Below the pieces are notes generated by a model that was not told the DNA's origin, searched no databases, and was given only the letters and a program-made list of their open reading frames with translations. DNA of 64,000 nt from Nocardia vaccinii NBRC 15922. GTDB taxonomy: Bacteria > Actinomycetota > Actinomycetes > Mycobacteriales > Mycobacteriaceae. This document shows, in pieces, positions 7,762 to 16,292 of this stretch. The position numbers were made by a program, and so were the translations under genes. Position 1 is the first letter of the stretch, and every line of letters starts with the position of its first letter. The stretch is taken from positions 1 through 64,000 of the forward strand of contig NZ_BDCC01000013.1 in assembly GCF_001613305.1 (NCBI RefSeq). Reading direction: 5' to 3'.

Positions 7762-8643
7762 ATGACGATCGAAGCGACCACCGTGCCACGCAGGCTGCTC
7801 GCCAGACGGCTGGTCGAGTTGCGGGAGGCCGCCGACCTGACCCGAGACGCCGCCGCCGAACGCGCCGAGATCGGCCGGCAAACCCTGTGGCGCTTGGAGA
7901 ACGGACGCACCTCGGAGGTCAAGAAGCCCACCATCCGGGCACTGTGCCGCGTCTACGAGGTCGACGATGAGGACTTGAACACGCTGTTGTGGCTGGCGGA
8001 CGAGTCGCGCAAGGATGGTTGGTGGCAATCGTACAGTGATGCGATCTACCTCGATCGAGATCTCTTCATGAGTCTGGAGGGGGCCGCGAGTCGTATCAGG
8101 TCTTTTCAGCTCACGTTGATACCTGGACTCGCACAAACCGCCGACTATCGACGTGCCATGGCGCGCGACTTCTTGCCGGTGGTGAGCGACAAGGAATTCG
8201 AGCAACATCTCGAAGTGCTCAATATTCGCCAAGGGCGCCTCAGCGATTCGAAAGACCCACTGACACTGGAAGTGCTGATCAGCGAGGCGACGCTGCGTCA
8301 TCGAATCGGAGGCGCCGCGGTAATGCGCTCTCAGGTGCACTATCTTTACGAACTGAGCACACTGCCCAACATATCTGTGCGAATTATTCCGTTAACGGTC
8401 GAGGGTCATCTCGGGCTTCAGACAGGATCATTTGTATTGCTTGAATTCCCGGAACATCTGAACCCATCGCTCACCCAACCCCCAGTCGTCTTCATCGAAA
8501 GTTACGCTGGAGCCCTGTACCTGGACAAGCCAGCGGAGATCGAGCTGTATAAGAACGCATTGGCCGCTATCGAAGCAGCGGCACTTGGCGAGCCGCAGTC
8601 CAGGGAACTGCTACAGCAGATCGAAGAGGAGTACGCAGCATGA
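7762..8643 (+). CDS. XRE family regulator with DUF5753 domain (Scr1-like)
   Basis: A 293-aa paralog of the divergent gene. Helix-turn-helix at residues about 13-70 (LARRLVELREAADLTRDAAAERAEI), then DUF5753 with LIPGLAQTADYRRAM, ISVRIIPLTVEGHLGLQ and VFIESYAGALYL. An AAAGGGGGCC sequence precedes the ATG. The stop overlaps the start of the DUF397 gene (ATGA, 8640-8643), so the two are translated together, as in Streptomyces whiJ/scr-type loci where the regulator controls or binds the small partner. Third-position GC is lower in the second half than in core genes, which fits an acquired cassette. Confidence 0.92.
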   Translation: MTIEATTVPRRLLARRLVELREAADLTRDAAAERAEIGRQTLWRLENGRTSEVKKPTIRALCRVYEVDDEDLNTLLWLADESRKDGWWQSYSDAIYLDRDLFMSLEGAASRIRSFQLTLIPGLAQTADYRRAMARDFLPVVSDKEFEQHLEVLNIRQGRLSDSKDPLTLEVLISEATLRHRIGGAAVMRSQVHYLYELSTLPNISVRIIPLTVEGHLGLQTGSFVLLEFPEHLNPSLTQPPVVFIESYAGALYLDKPAEIELYKNALAAIEAAALGEPQSRELLQQIEEEYAA

Positions 8644-8834
8644 GTATCGACCTGTCCACCGCTACGTGGTTCAAAAGCAGCAGAAGCAATACAGGCGGTG
8701 ACTGTGTCGAGGTCGCTCACCTCGAAGGTGGCATGGTCGGCGTACGCGACTCCAAGAACCCCACCGGCCCGGCACTGATCTTCACCCCGGCAGAGTGGGA
8801 TGCCTTCGTGGCCAACGTGAATGACAATGCCTGA
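8640..8834 (+). CDS. DUF397 small protein
   Basis: A 64-aa protein with the typical DUF397 hallmarks: an N-terminal WFKSSRSNTGGDCVEVA, then VGVRDSKNP and a C-terminal FTPAEWDAFV. The family includes Streptomyces BldB-like and toxin-like small proteins that work with DUF5753 regulators. It overlaps the preceding regulator by four bases. It is expected to be cytoplasmic; biochemical role unproven. Confidence 0.92.
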   Translation: MSIDLSTATWFKSSRSNTGGDCVEVAHLEGGMVGVRDSKNPTGPALIFTPAEWDAFVANVNDNA

Positions 8835-8849
8835 CCAGGCACATGAGCC

Positions 8850-10004
8850 TCACGACGCGGCGTCCGCGACCTCGTTCGCCGCGTCGGTAGGCCGTGCGTC
8901 CGCTTCGGCGCGTGACTGCCGCGCGCGCCGGTCGCGGTAACGCACCAGTGCCCACAGCAGCAGCGCCTCGGCGATCGCGGTGAAGACCGTGAGGAACTGA
9001 CTGAAATAACTGGCCAGCACATTCACCACGGTCAACGACACCACATCGGACCAGATGGCAAGGCGCACACCGAGTTCCTCGTTCCCGCGCAGCCACGCCA
9101 CCGCGCCGACCGCGCACCCGATGCCGACCGCGAGCTCGGCGACGGCGGCAATTGCCAAGGCCACCAGGGATTTCCAACCGTGGCCCTGGGTGAGGTCGAG
9201 CATCCGGTCGATGTCGTGCCACCGCGAATGCCAACCGGCGATCACCACACCGGCCAACACCAGGCGCAGCAGCGACCACACCCCGTGTGCGATCAGCACC
9301 GCGATCAGTACCACGCGCAGCATCGGCAACGGTAGGAGCCGCTTCTCGAGGGCAACGCCGATCCGGGTCACCCGGTGCTCCAGCTCCGGCTCGGTGTCGC
9401 AGGGTAACGCGGCCAGGTAATCGTGCAGCGCGACAACGAGTTCTCGATATTCCGCACCGCAACCGTCCGAATCGATGGCGCGGAGTTCGGCGAGCAACTC
9501 CGTCCGGCGCTGAGCGTTCATCCGGGTGCCGACGGACCGGCCGATCTCCTCGGTGATCGCACCCAATGCCAGCTCCGGATGCCGGTTCCGCCGCCGCGCC
9601 GACATCCGCGCCACCGCGACGGTCAGCAGAAAGGCCAGATAGATGATGGGAGCAGCCAGCGGAAAGAAATAGTTGTTGTCCGTGGTGATGAATTTGCCCA
9701 CCTCGTCGATGAACAGCCCCAACCCCACCCCGGACAGCAGCGCGGCCCAGGTGATCGCCGTCCGCCCCGAGGACATCAGCAACAACAGACACGAAATCAC
9801 CAGCAGCAGTCCCCCGAACAGGGCGTGCGCGATGTGGTAAACGCTCCCACCGATTTTCGGGTATCCGGAGGCCATCAGGTACAGCCGGGTGATCACGACG
9901 GTCAACCCGAACGCCACCGCCATCAATGTCACCAACCGCCCGGCCTCGGGCCGCCACCGCATCCTCGTCCGCTGTGCGCCGATCATGGGAGAACACACTG
10001 TCAT
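8850..10004 (-). CDS. Multi-pass membrane protein of unknown function
   Basis: A 384-aa protein with four hydrophobic segments in the first 130 residues, a soluble central helical part (about 135-225, rich in Glu and Arg) and four more hydrophobic segments before a basic C-terminus. The segment GLFIDEVGKFIT between helices is conspicuous for its acidic pair in a membrane context. I do not recognise the family. In-frame ATGs at 9986 and 9962 are alternative starts. It converges on the DUF397 gene with a 15-base gap. Confidence 0.75.
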   Translation of the reverse strand: MTVCSPMIGAQRTRMRWRPEAGRLVTLMAVAFGLTVVITRLYLMASGYPKIGGSVYHIAHALFGGLLLVISCLLLLMSSGRTAITWAALLSGVGLGLFIDEVGKFITTDNNYFFPLAAPIIYLAFLLTVAVARMSARRRNRHPELALGAITEEIGRSVGTRMNAQRRTELLAELRAIDSDGCGAEYRELVVALHDYLAALPCDTEPELEHRVTRIGVALEKRLLPLPMLRVVLIAVLIAHGVWSLLRLVLAGVVIAGWHSRWHDIDRMLDLTQGHGWKSLVALAIAAVAELAVGIGCAVGAVAWLRGNEELGVRLAIWSDVVSLTVVNVLASYFSQFLTVFTAIAEALLLWALVRYRDRRARQSRAEADARPTDAANEVADAAS

Positions 10005-10121
10005 ACCCCAGGCCGAACGCCTATCACTCGATCATGAAGGGCCCCAAGGGGGAAACGACATGCCCGCTCAGCGCCGCTTGCTACCTTGATATCGTCTCGT
10101 CTTTCGAAAGGACCCCGAACT

Positions 10122-10928
10122 GTGGAACCCGGCTCTCCTGTCGACCTGCAGAAGAATCAGCCCCATACCGCCCGAATGTACGACTACTACCTCGGCGGCA
10201 AGGACAACTACCGCGCGGACAGGGAAGCAGCGGAAAAGGTCGTGGGCATCTGGCCGGGCGTACGGGTAGCCGCGCGGGAGAACAGAGCTTTCATCCACCG
10301 CGTGACACGGTTTCTCGCACACGCGGGCATTCGTCAATTCCTCGACATCGGAACCGGAATCCCGACCGAGCCGAGTCTGCATCAGGTCGCCCAACAGGTC
10401 GCGCCCGAGGCGCGAGTGGTCTACGTCGACAACGATCCGCTGGTGCTCGTCCACGCCAGAGCATTGATGGTCAGCTCACCGGAGGGACGCACCAACTACG
10501 TCTCCGCCGACGTCACGATGCCCGAGACGATTCTCGACGCCCCGGGTTTGCAGGAGACTCTGGACCTGAGCCAACCTGTCGCGCTGAGTCTCAACGCATT
10601 GATGCATTTCGTCCCCGACGAGCAGAATGCCTACGGAATCGTCGATGCGCTGATGGACCGGCTCGCGCCCGGCTCGTATCTGGTGATGACCCACGTGACC
10701 CCGGATTTCGATCCGACCGCCATATCCACGGTGGTCGACATCTACCGCGGCAGCGGCCTACCGTGCCAGGTCCGAACTCGGGACGAGTTCACGCGGTTCT
10801 TCCGGAAACTGGAGTTCGTCGATCCCGGCGTGCAGGTGCCACACTGCTGGCGGCCCGACGGGGTGGAGCCTCCGAAGAAAATCGACGCGGAAGTATCGGC
10901 CTACGCGGGCGTCGCACGCAAGCGATAG
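10122..10928 (+). CDS. SAM-dependent methyltransferase, Methyltransf_19 (DUF574) family
   Basis: A 268-aa protein. It begins with the family signature [14 protein letters not shown] (residues 17-30), followed by NRAF, then the SAM-binding motif I FLDIGTGIP (73-81), the acidic ribose-binding loop VYVDNDPLV (100-108) and the later motif LNALMHFVP. Homologs are abundant in Streptomyces and Nocardia and mostly unstudied; the methyl acceptor is unknown. Start is GTG at 10122 with GAAAGGA nine bases upstream. A shortened paralog lies at 24675. Confidence 0.9.
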   Translation: MEPGSPVDLQKNQPHTARMYDYYLGGKDNYRADREAAEKVVGIWPGVRVAARENRAFIHRVTRFLAHAGIRQFLDIGTGIPTEPSLHQVAQQVAPEARVVYVDNDPLVLVHARALMVSSPEGRTNYVSADVTMPETILDAPGLQETLDLSQPVALSLNALMHFVPDEQNAYGIVDALMDRLAPGSYLVMTHVTPDFDPTAISTVVDIYRGSGLPCQVRTRDEFTRFFRKLEFVDPGVQVPHCWRPDGVEPPKKIDAEVSAYAGVARKR

Positions 10929-10979
10929 CCATCGCGCACCGGCTCGAGATAGGGCACGATTACGTTGTCCACCGGGGCT

Positions 10980-12716
10980 TTACAGCGGAGTCTGGTCCCA
11001 CCACCTGGCGAGCACCTCGTGCGCGGGGGTATCGGCCATCATCTCCACCGGGCCGGTGTCGAAGGCATACAGCAGCGTATTCGCCCGCGCCGGATCGGCT
11101 TCGAAGGAGACGAGCATTTCGGCCGTCTCGGTTTGCATGTCCTCGGGCACGATCCAGTTGCGGGCGGTGAAGGCGGCGTCGCCCTTGGTGCCGGTGGAGG
11201 TGCGCGTCATGGGGGCCGCGGCCAGTGCGGCCTGCGCGGCGGCCGGGCTGTCGAAGACCGCGATCGCGTAACTGAGCGAGGTCTGGCGTGAGGTGCACTC
11301 CCAGGCGCCGATCCAGTTCGCCGAGCCCAGCGGATTGCTGCGTCGGATCACGCTGGTCACCGGGTCGCTCTGGAGTACCTTGCCGGGCTGACCCGGCTGG
11401 CTCCGCTGACAGGACACCCGGCCCTGGTAGGCGTCCCCGGTATTCGAATCCCCCTGCGGCAGCAGGGTCGGGAAGGTCTGCTGGACCGCGGTGACGGCGT
11501 CGAATCGGCGCGTCACCGTCGGGGTCGCGGTACCCGACGCGGTCGCGGGGGCGGTGGCCTTCGGCCCGGCGGCGGCACCTGGATGCGAACCACTCGACAG
11601 CACGAGGAATCCCACACCGACCACGATCAGCAAGGCCACCGCACCGAGCACGCCCCACATCAGCAGATTGGACGTTCGTCTCGAAACTGGTTGCGGCACA
11701 CTCGAATTCGGTGAAAATGCACCGGGCGGAGCTACCGGGGGCACCGCAACTCCCACCCCCACCCGATGACCGTTCATCGCCTGCCGAGCGGGTGGCACCC
11801 CGGCGGGGGCGAGCGGCATTCCCGGATGCACAGCCGCAGGCGGCACCGCGGCGACCTGCGGCGCGGGCGGGACCGCGGGAACGGGTGCGGTCAACGCCTG
11901 CTTTGCCGCCGCGGCGAATTCCGCACAACTGCCGAACCGATCGGGCGCCCGCTTGGCCATCGCCCGCGCGAGCACCAGATCCATCGCCGGATTCATCCCG
12001 GGACGACGCGCACTCACCGGCGGTAGCGGCAACAGCAGATGGCCGTGGATCAGCTCGTTCGGATCCTCCGAATCGAACGGCCCGGTCCCACTCAGCAGCC
12101 AGTACAGCGCACACCCCAGCGCATATTGGTCGGAGCGGTTGTCCAGCGGTGATCCGGTCATCTGCTCGGGCGAGGCGTAAGCCAGTGTCGCGGTGAACAT
12201 TCCGGCCTGCGTCAGGTGCGTGGAATCCTCCCGCAACCGGGCGATGCCGAAATCGGTGAGATAGACCCGCTCGCCCTTACCGTTGGTATCACGGCCGAGC
12301 ATGATGTTGGCGGGCTTCACATCCCGGTGCAGCACACCATTGCCGTGCGCGTAATCCAGTGCGGCGGCGACGCCCTCGATGATCTGCACCGCGCGCTCGG
12401 GCGGCAGCGTATGCGGATTCACCGTGGCCGCGTCGACGCCATCGATGTACTGCATGCTGATCCACAGCTGCTCGTCCTCGACGCCGCGATCGTAGACGGC
12501 AACGATATTCGGATGATCCAGCTGGGCGACCAGATCGGCCTCGCGCTCGAAACGCGCGCGAATCTCCGCATCCGCGAACAATTCCCGGTTCAGCAGTTTC
12601 AATGCGGTCTGCCGCTGTAATCGTGGATGCCGCGCCAGATACACCGAACCCATGCCGCCTTGGCCGAGCAGTCGCTCGACGGTGAAACCGGCGAACACGT
12701 CACCGCTGCGCAGCAC
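10980..12716 (-). CDS. Transmembrane serine/threonine protein kinase (PknH/PknE-like)
   Basis: A 578-aa Hanks-type kinase. The catalytic domain spans about residues 10-270: glycine loop GQGGMG (18-23), ATP-binding K40, helix-C E59, HRDVKPAN (130-137) and DFG (155-157), with the activation loop rich in Thr. A proline/alanine-rich juxtamembrane linker (about 275-350) leads to one membrane helix (LLMWGVLGAVALLIVVGVGFLVL). The extracellular C-terminal part (about 400-578) has two cysteines and resembles the PknH sensor-like fold, in which a small cavity senses a ligand. Kinase is intact by motif. It is transcribed on its own, toward the DUF574 gene, and not in an operon with its substrate. Confidence 0.93.
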   Translation of the reverse strand: MLRSGDVFAGFTVERLLGQGGMGSVYLARHPRLQRQTALKLLNRELFADAEIRARFEREADLVAQLDHPNIVAVYDRGVEDEQLWISMQYIDGVDAATVNPHTLPPERAVQIIEGVAAALDYAHGNGVLHRDVKPANIMLGRDTNGKGERVYLTDFGIARLREDSTHLTQAGMFTATLAYASPEQMTGSPLDNRSDQYALGCALYWLLSGTGPFDSEDPNELIHGHLLLPLPPVSARRPGMNPAMDLVLARAMAKRAPDRFGSCAEFAAAAKQALTAPVPAVPPAPQVAAVPPAAVHPGMPLAPAGVPPARQAMNGHRVGVGVAVPPVAPPGAFSPNSSVPQPVSRRTSNLLMWGVLGAVALLIVVGVGFLVLSSGSHPGAAAGPKATAPATASGTATPTVTRRFDAVTAVQQTFPTLLPQGDSNTGDAYQGRVSCQRSQPGQPGKVLQSDPVTSVIRRSNPLGSANWIGAWECTSRQTSLSYAIAVFDSPAAAQAALAAAPMTRTSTGTKGDAAFTARNWIVPEDMQTETAEMLVSFEADPARANTLLYAFDTGPVEMMADTPAHEVLARWWDQTPL

Positions 12717-12739
12717 CTACGACCCCCTTCCCGGCCACG

Positions 12740-12767
12740 GGCTCATCCCCGCGTGCGCGGGGAGAAC
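12740..12767 (+). repeat. Solitary type I-E-like CRISPR repeat unit
   Basis: Twenty-eight bases beginning GGCTCATCCCCGCG and ending GCGGGGAGAAC match the well-known type I-E actinobacterial/E. coli repeat (consensus ends GGGGAGCAC) with only one or two differences. No second repeat follows at the expected 60-61-base period, and no cas genes are in the window. The inner 16 bases CCCCGCGTGCGCGGGG also form a hairpin that could terminate the response-regulator transcript. Confidence 0.55.
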
Positions 12768-12829
12768 TGTACGAGTCGACGCCACGCGCATCCTACTCGA
12801 CCTGGGCGCTGTACTTCCCGCTCGGGAAT

Positions 12830-13489
12830 TCAGCCCGGCGTCACCAGACCCGATTCGTAGGCCAGTACCACCGCTTGGGCGCGGTCGCGCAGATCCAGTT
12901 TCGAAAATACCTTCGATACATGTGTTTTCACGGTCTGCTCCGCGACGAACAGGGCTTCGGCGATCTCGTTGTTCGACATGCCGCGGGCGATGAGTTCGAG
13001 TACTTCGCGCTCGCGTGGGGTGAGGGCGTTCAACGCCGGGGACGGGTTGCGGCGGGCGCGCCGGCGGGTGACGTCGGCGATGAGCCGTCTGGTCACCGTC
13101 GGGGCGAGCAGCGCCTGACCGTCGGCGACCACCCGCACCGCACGCACCAACTCCTCGGCGGGGGCGTCCTTGAGCAGAAAACCGCTGGCGCCCAGGCTCA
13201 ATGCCTCGTAGACGTAGTCGTCGATGTCGAAGGTGGTCAGCATCAGCACCCGCACCGGCGGATCGAATCCGGCGGCGAGGATGGCGCGGGCGGCGTCGAG
13301 GCCGTTCATCTCCGGCATGCGCACATCCATCAGCACCACGTCGGGGCGCAGGCGTTTCGCCTCGGACACCGCGACCTGCCCGTTGGCCGCGTCACCGATG
13401 ACGCTGATATCGGACTGTGCGGCCAGGAGCGCGCCGAATCCCTGCCGGACCATCGCCTGGTCGTCGGCGATCAATACGGTGATGGGCAC
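12830..13489 (-). CDS. NarL/LuxR family response regulator
   Basis: A 219-aa two-component response regulator. Receiver domain (1-120) has the acidic pair D9-D10, phosphorylation site D55 (VLMDVRMPEM) and K107-type lysine in FLLKDAPAE. The C-terminal LuxR helix-turn-helix (about 153-215) reads LTPREREVLELIARGMSNNEIAEAL. It starts 10 bases after uppP, on the same strand, and the sensor kinase precedes uppP, so the three probably form one transcription unit. Confidence 0.94.
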   Translation of the reverse strand: MPITVLIADDQAMVRQGFGALLAAQSDISVIGDAANGQVAVSEAKRLRPDVVLMDVRMPEMNGLDAARAILAAGFDPPVRVLMLTTFDIDDYVYEALSLGASGFLLKDAPAEELVRAVRVVADGQALLAPTVTRRLIADVTRRRARRNPSPALNALTPREREVLELIARGMSNNEIAEALFVAEQTVKTHVSKVFSKLDLRDRAQAVVLAYESGLVTPG

Positions 13490-13499
13490 AGGCTCTGCC

Positions 13500-14444
13500 C
13501 TATGTGAAACGGATGATCGACAGCAGACCCGCGACGATGCAGTACACCGCGAACGGCAGCATCGTGCGAGTCTTGAAGAACCGTTCCAGGAAGCGCACCG
13601 CGAACCACGCGGCCAAACCGGCGACGATCGCGCCGACTACGGCTTGGCCGATGATGCCGCGTCCCTGCGGACCGGCCAGTTCGGGGAGTTTGAGCACACC
13701 GGCGGCCAGAATCACCGGCGTGGCCAGCAGGAAGGCGAATTTCGCGGTGTCCTCGTGGTCGAGTCCGCGCAGCAGGCCGCCGACCATGGTCAGACCCGAG
13801 CGACTGAATCCGGCCAGCAGTGCGCCGGACTGGGCCAGGCCGATACCGAGCGCATCCTTCACGCTCAGGGCCGCGAGACGTTCGTCCGAGGCGAGATGTT
13901 CCTCGGTCAGCACATCGCCGCCGCGACCGGAGACGCGCGCTTCCTCCTCGGCGAATCTACGTCCGTAGTCCGACAGCGACGGCGCGTTGCGGCGGCGCAA
14001 TCCCTCACCGACGATCAACACGACGCCGTTGAGCATCAGGAAGATGCTCGCGTAGATCGGGGTGGCGAACAGTGCCCGCAGCGGATGCTCCAGGACCAGG
14101 CCGAGGAGGCCGACCGGAATGGTGGCGATGACGATCAGCCAGGCCAGCCGCTGCGTGGAGGTCTCGATGCGACGAGTGCGCAGGGTCTGCACGAATCCGA
14201 TGATGATGTCGCGCCAGTCCCGCCAGTAGTACCCCAGCAGCGCGATCGCCGTCGCGACGTGCAGGGCGACCACGAACGCCAGGTACGGCGTGCCGGACTT
14301 GGAATCCCCCTGCGTGACGAGCTCCTGCCAGCTGCCGCCGATCCACGCCGGGACCAGCACCGAATGGCCGAGACTGGAGATGGGGAACAACTCGGTGACG
14401 CCTTGCAGCGCGCCGATCACGATGGCTTGGAAGTAGGTGAGCAT
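13500..14444 (-). CDS. uppP: Undecaprenyl-diphosphate phosphatase
   Basis: A 314-aa integral membrane enzyme that dephosphorylates undecaprenyl diphosphate, recycling the lipid carrier for peptidoglycan and giving bacitracin tolerance. The two signature regions are seen: ELFPISSLGHSVLVP near the N-terminus, with the catalytic Glu-rich GALQGVTE, and GFSRSGLTM in the middle. Several membrane helices follow. The ATG at 14444 (MLTYFQAIVIGALQGVTE) is the natural start. It lies between a histidine kinase and a response regulator on the same strand, an unusual position. Confidence 0.95.
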   Translation of the reverse strand: MLTYFQAIVIGALQGVTELFPISSLGHSVLVPAWIGGSWQELVTQGDSKSGTPYLAFVVALHVATAIALLGYYWRDWRDIIIGFVQTLRTRRIETSTQRLAWLIVIATIPVGLLGLVLEHPLRALFATPIYASIFLMLNGVVLIVGEGLRRRNAPSLSDYGRRFAEEEARVSGRGGDVLTEEHLASDERLAALSVKDALGIGLAQSGALLAGFSRSGLTMVGGLLRGLDHEDTAKFAFLLATPVILAAGVLKLPELAGPQGRGIIGQAVVGAIVAGLAAWFAVRFLERFFKTRTMLPFAVYCIVAGLLSIIRFT

Positions 14445-14633
14445 CGTGACGAGTCTCCCATGCGCGCTGTCGATCTGCCGCACCAGTTCCCGGGCTGCTT
14501 CGCATCGCGTCTGCGACCGGCCGCCCACGTGGATGCGGCCGGCCACCACCCCGGAATCGACGCGCCCATCCGATTCGTGGCCCGCACGTCGGATCGCGAT
14601 CGATCGCACAGCGGAGGACTGCTTCGCCGCGGC

Positions 14634-15854
14634 TCACGGCACCGGGGTGGGTGCGCCGAAGGCCGACGGCATGGACGGTGTCGACGGAAGCCTGGCGCAG
14701 ACCTGGAACCCGCCGTCGGGGCGTGGTTCGGCGGTGAGTGTTCCGCCGATGGCCTCGGCGCGGGCACGCATACCCGCGATACCGGTTCCGGGGACGCCGT
14801 CGGCCGGTGATTCGCCGGGCGCATTGACAACCAGCAGCTCCACGAGGTGTGTATCGACCGTCAGGTTCGCCCGTACCGCCGCATGCGGGGCGTGACGGGA
14901 GGCGTTGGACAGCGATTCCTGCACGATCCGGTACAGCGCCAGGCCGACCGTGTCCGGCACGGTGTGCAACGGGCCCTCGACGGTCCAGTCGATCGCGACA
15001 CCGGCCCGGCGCGCACTCTCCAGGAGCAGGAGGATGTCGGCAGCCGTGGGTTGCGGTGCGTGATCGGGCAGTTGGCCGTCGCTGCGCAGTACCCCCAGCA
15101 TGCTGCGGACCTCGTTCAGCGCTTCCCGAGCCGACGCGCCGATCGACTCGAATTCCGCACGCGCGGCGGGTGATACGTCCGAGACGCGGTAGGGCGCGGT
15201 CTGTGCCTGCACCACCACCATCGACATGTGATGTGCGACGACGTCGTGCAGATCGCGGGCGATGCGCGCCTTCTCCTCGAGTACGGTACGGCGGGCTCGC
15301 TCGAGCTCGCTGACCTCCTCCTGCTCGACCAGCGCCCGGCGCGAGAGCACCAGCCAGCGCACCAGCAGACCGAACAGGACCAGACCCGTCATCGCGATCG
15401 GCCAGCCGAAGACCGACGAGGCGACCGACTCGTCCGCACCCGCCATCGTCGTGGCGAACAGCAGCGCCGAGGACAGCCAGGCGACCAGCACGATCTGTAT
15501 CTGTGCGCGCACCGCCACCGCGAACAGCAGCGCGAAGAAGACCAGGATGTGTACGACCTGGAACGGCAGGTGATTCCCCGGCTGATGCGGAATCGCCAAC
15601 GCGATCAGCAGTGCCGAACCCGCCGAAATCGCCCATCCCAGAGCGGGATTCACCCGGAGCAGCACGACGGGCAGCGCCGCCAGCCCCGCGATGAACGGCT
15701 GCGCCGCCGTGGGCACCTGGTGCGTCAGATGCAGCGTCGGCCAGGCCACCGAGAACATGGTCACGGCGACCACGCCGACGGCTACGTCGAACCACAACCG
15801 CATCCGTTTCGAGTTCCGCGCCGTTCGCGCCGGCATCCGCATCGTCCGAGCCAT
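14634..15854 (-). CDS. Two-component sensor histidine kinase (HisKA_3 type)
   Basis: A 406-aa NarL-type kinase. The N-terminal half has about five membrane helices with short loops, typical of intramembrane or membrane-stress sensors. The dimerisation/phosphoacceptor region reads EKARIARDLHDVVAHHMSMVVVQA with the phosphorylated His in RDLHD. The HATPase domain has the N-box (LSNASRHA) and G-box GTGIAGMRARAEAIGG. The ATG at 15854 (MARTM) is used; an upstream alternative is 15881. Its cognate regulator is most likely the one at 12830, separated by uppP. Confidence 0.92.
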   Translation of the reverse strand: MARTMRMPARTARNSKRMRLWFDVAVGVVAVTMFSVAWPTLHLTHQVPTAAQPFIAGLAALPVVLLRVNPALGWAISAGSALLIALAIPHQPGNHLPFQVVHILVFFALLFAVAVRAQIQIVLVAWLSSALLFATTMAGADESVASSVFGWPIAMTGLVLFGLLVRWLVLSRRALVEQEEVSELERARRTVLEEKARIARDLHDVVAHHMSMVVVQAQTAPYRVSDVSPAARAEFESIGASAREALNEVRSMLGVLRSDGQLPDHAPQPTAADILLLLESARRAGVAIDWTVEGPLHTVPDTVGLALYRIVQESLSNASRHAPHAAVRANLTVDTHLVELLVVNAPGESPADGVPGTGIAGMRARAEAIGGTLTAEPRPDGGFQVCARLPSTPSMPSAFGAPTPVP

Positions 15855-16292
15855 GCCTATGACCCTAGAAACCCCGTCCACCCGATTCCGTCATACCGCC
15901 GGGTGAATTCGCACCCCTACCCCAGTACGAGACCTGCCGCCGCCTCCCCCGCCACGTCGGCTCCCGAACAGATCCTCAGCGTGAGGCTCGATTCGCGACC
16001 GAATTCATACGTTCGACAGATGAGCGAGCCCCACGCCGCGTCCCCACAGAATCCCGGCCCTGTTATCCGCAGCGCACTCGCGCACACGGTGATCCCGGAA
16101 CCTGGCGAAGACCGCGAACCAGCGCCTGTTGCGCACAAATCTCGTTGCGCCCCAGCATCATCGGGCTCATCTGGCGCGACCACGACCGATTCGCCCGCTG
16201 TACCGCCCACGCCAGCGATGGCCCAGCCGAAAGATGGCGAGGGCGCAGAGCCACCACATCGTTCGAGTGACCAGGTATCCGCTGCCGGAGTC

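Noticed and set aside
12740..12830. A CRISPR array
   Set aside because: Only one repeat-like unit is seen; no second repeat at the expected distance and no cas genes in the window.
15228..16292. Long plus-strand extension of the phospholipase-like gene
   Set aside because: Most of it is antisense to the sensor kinase; the part from 16020 has non-coding-like third positions and the signal peptide starts after 16293.
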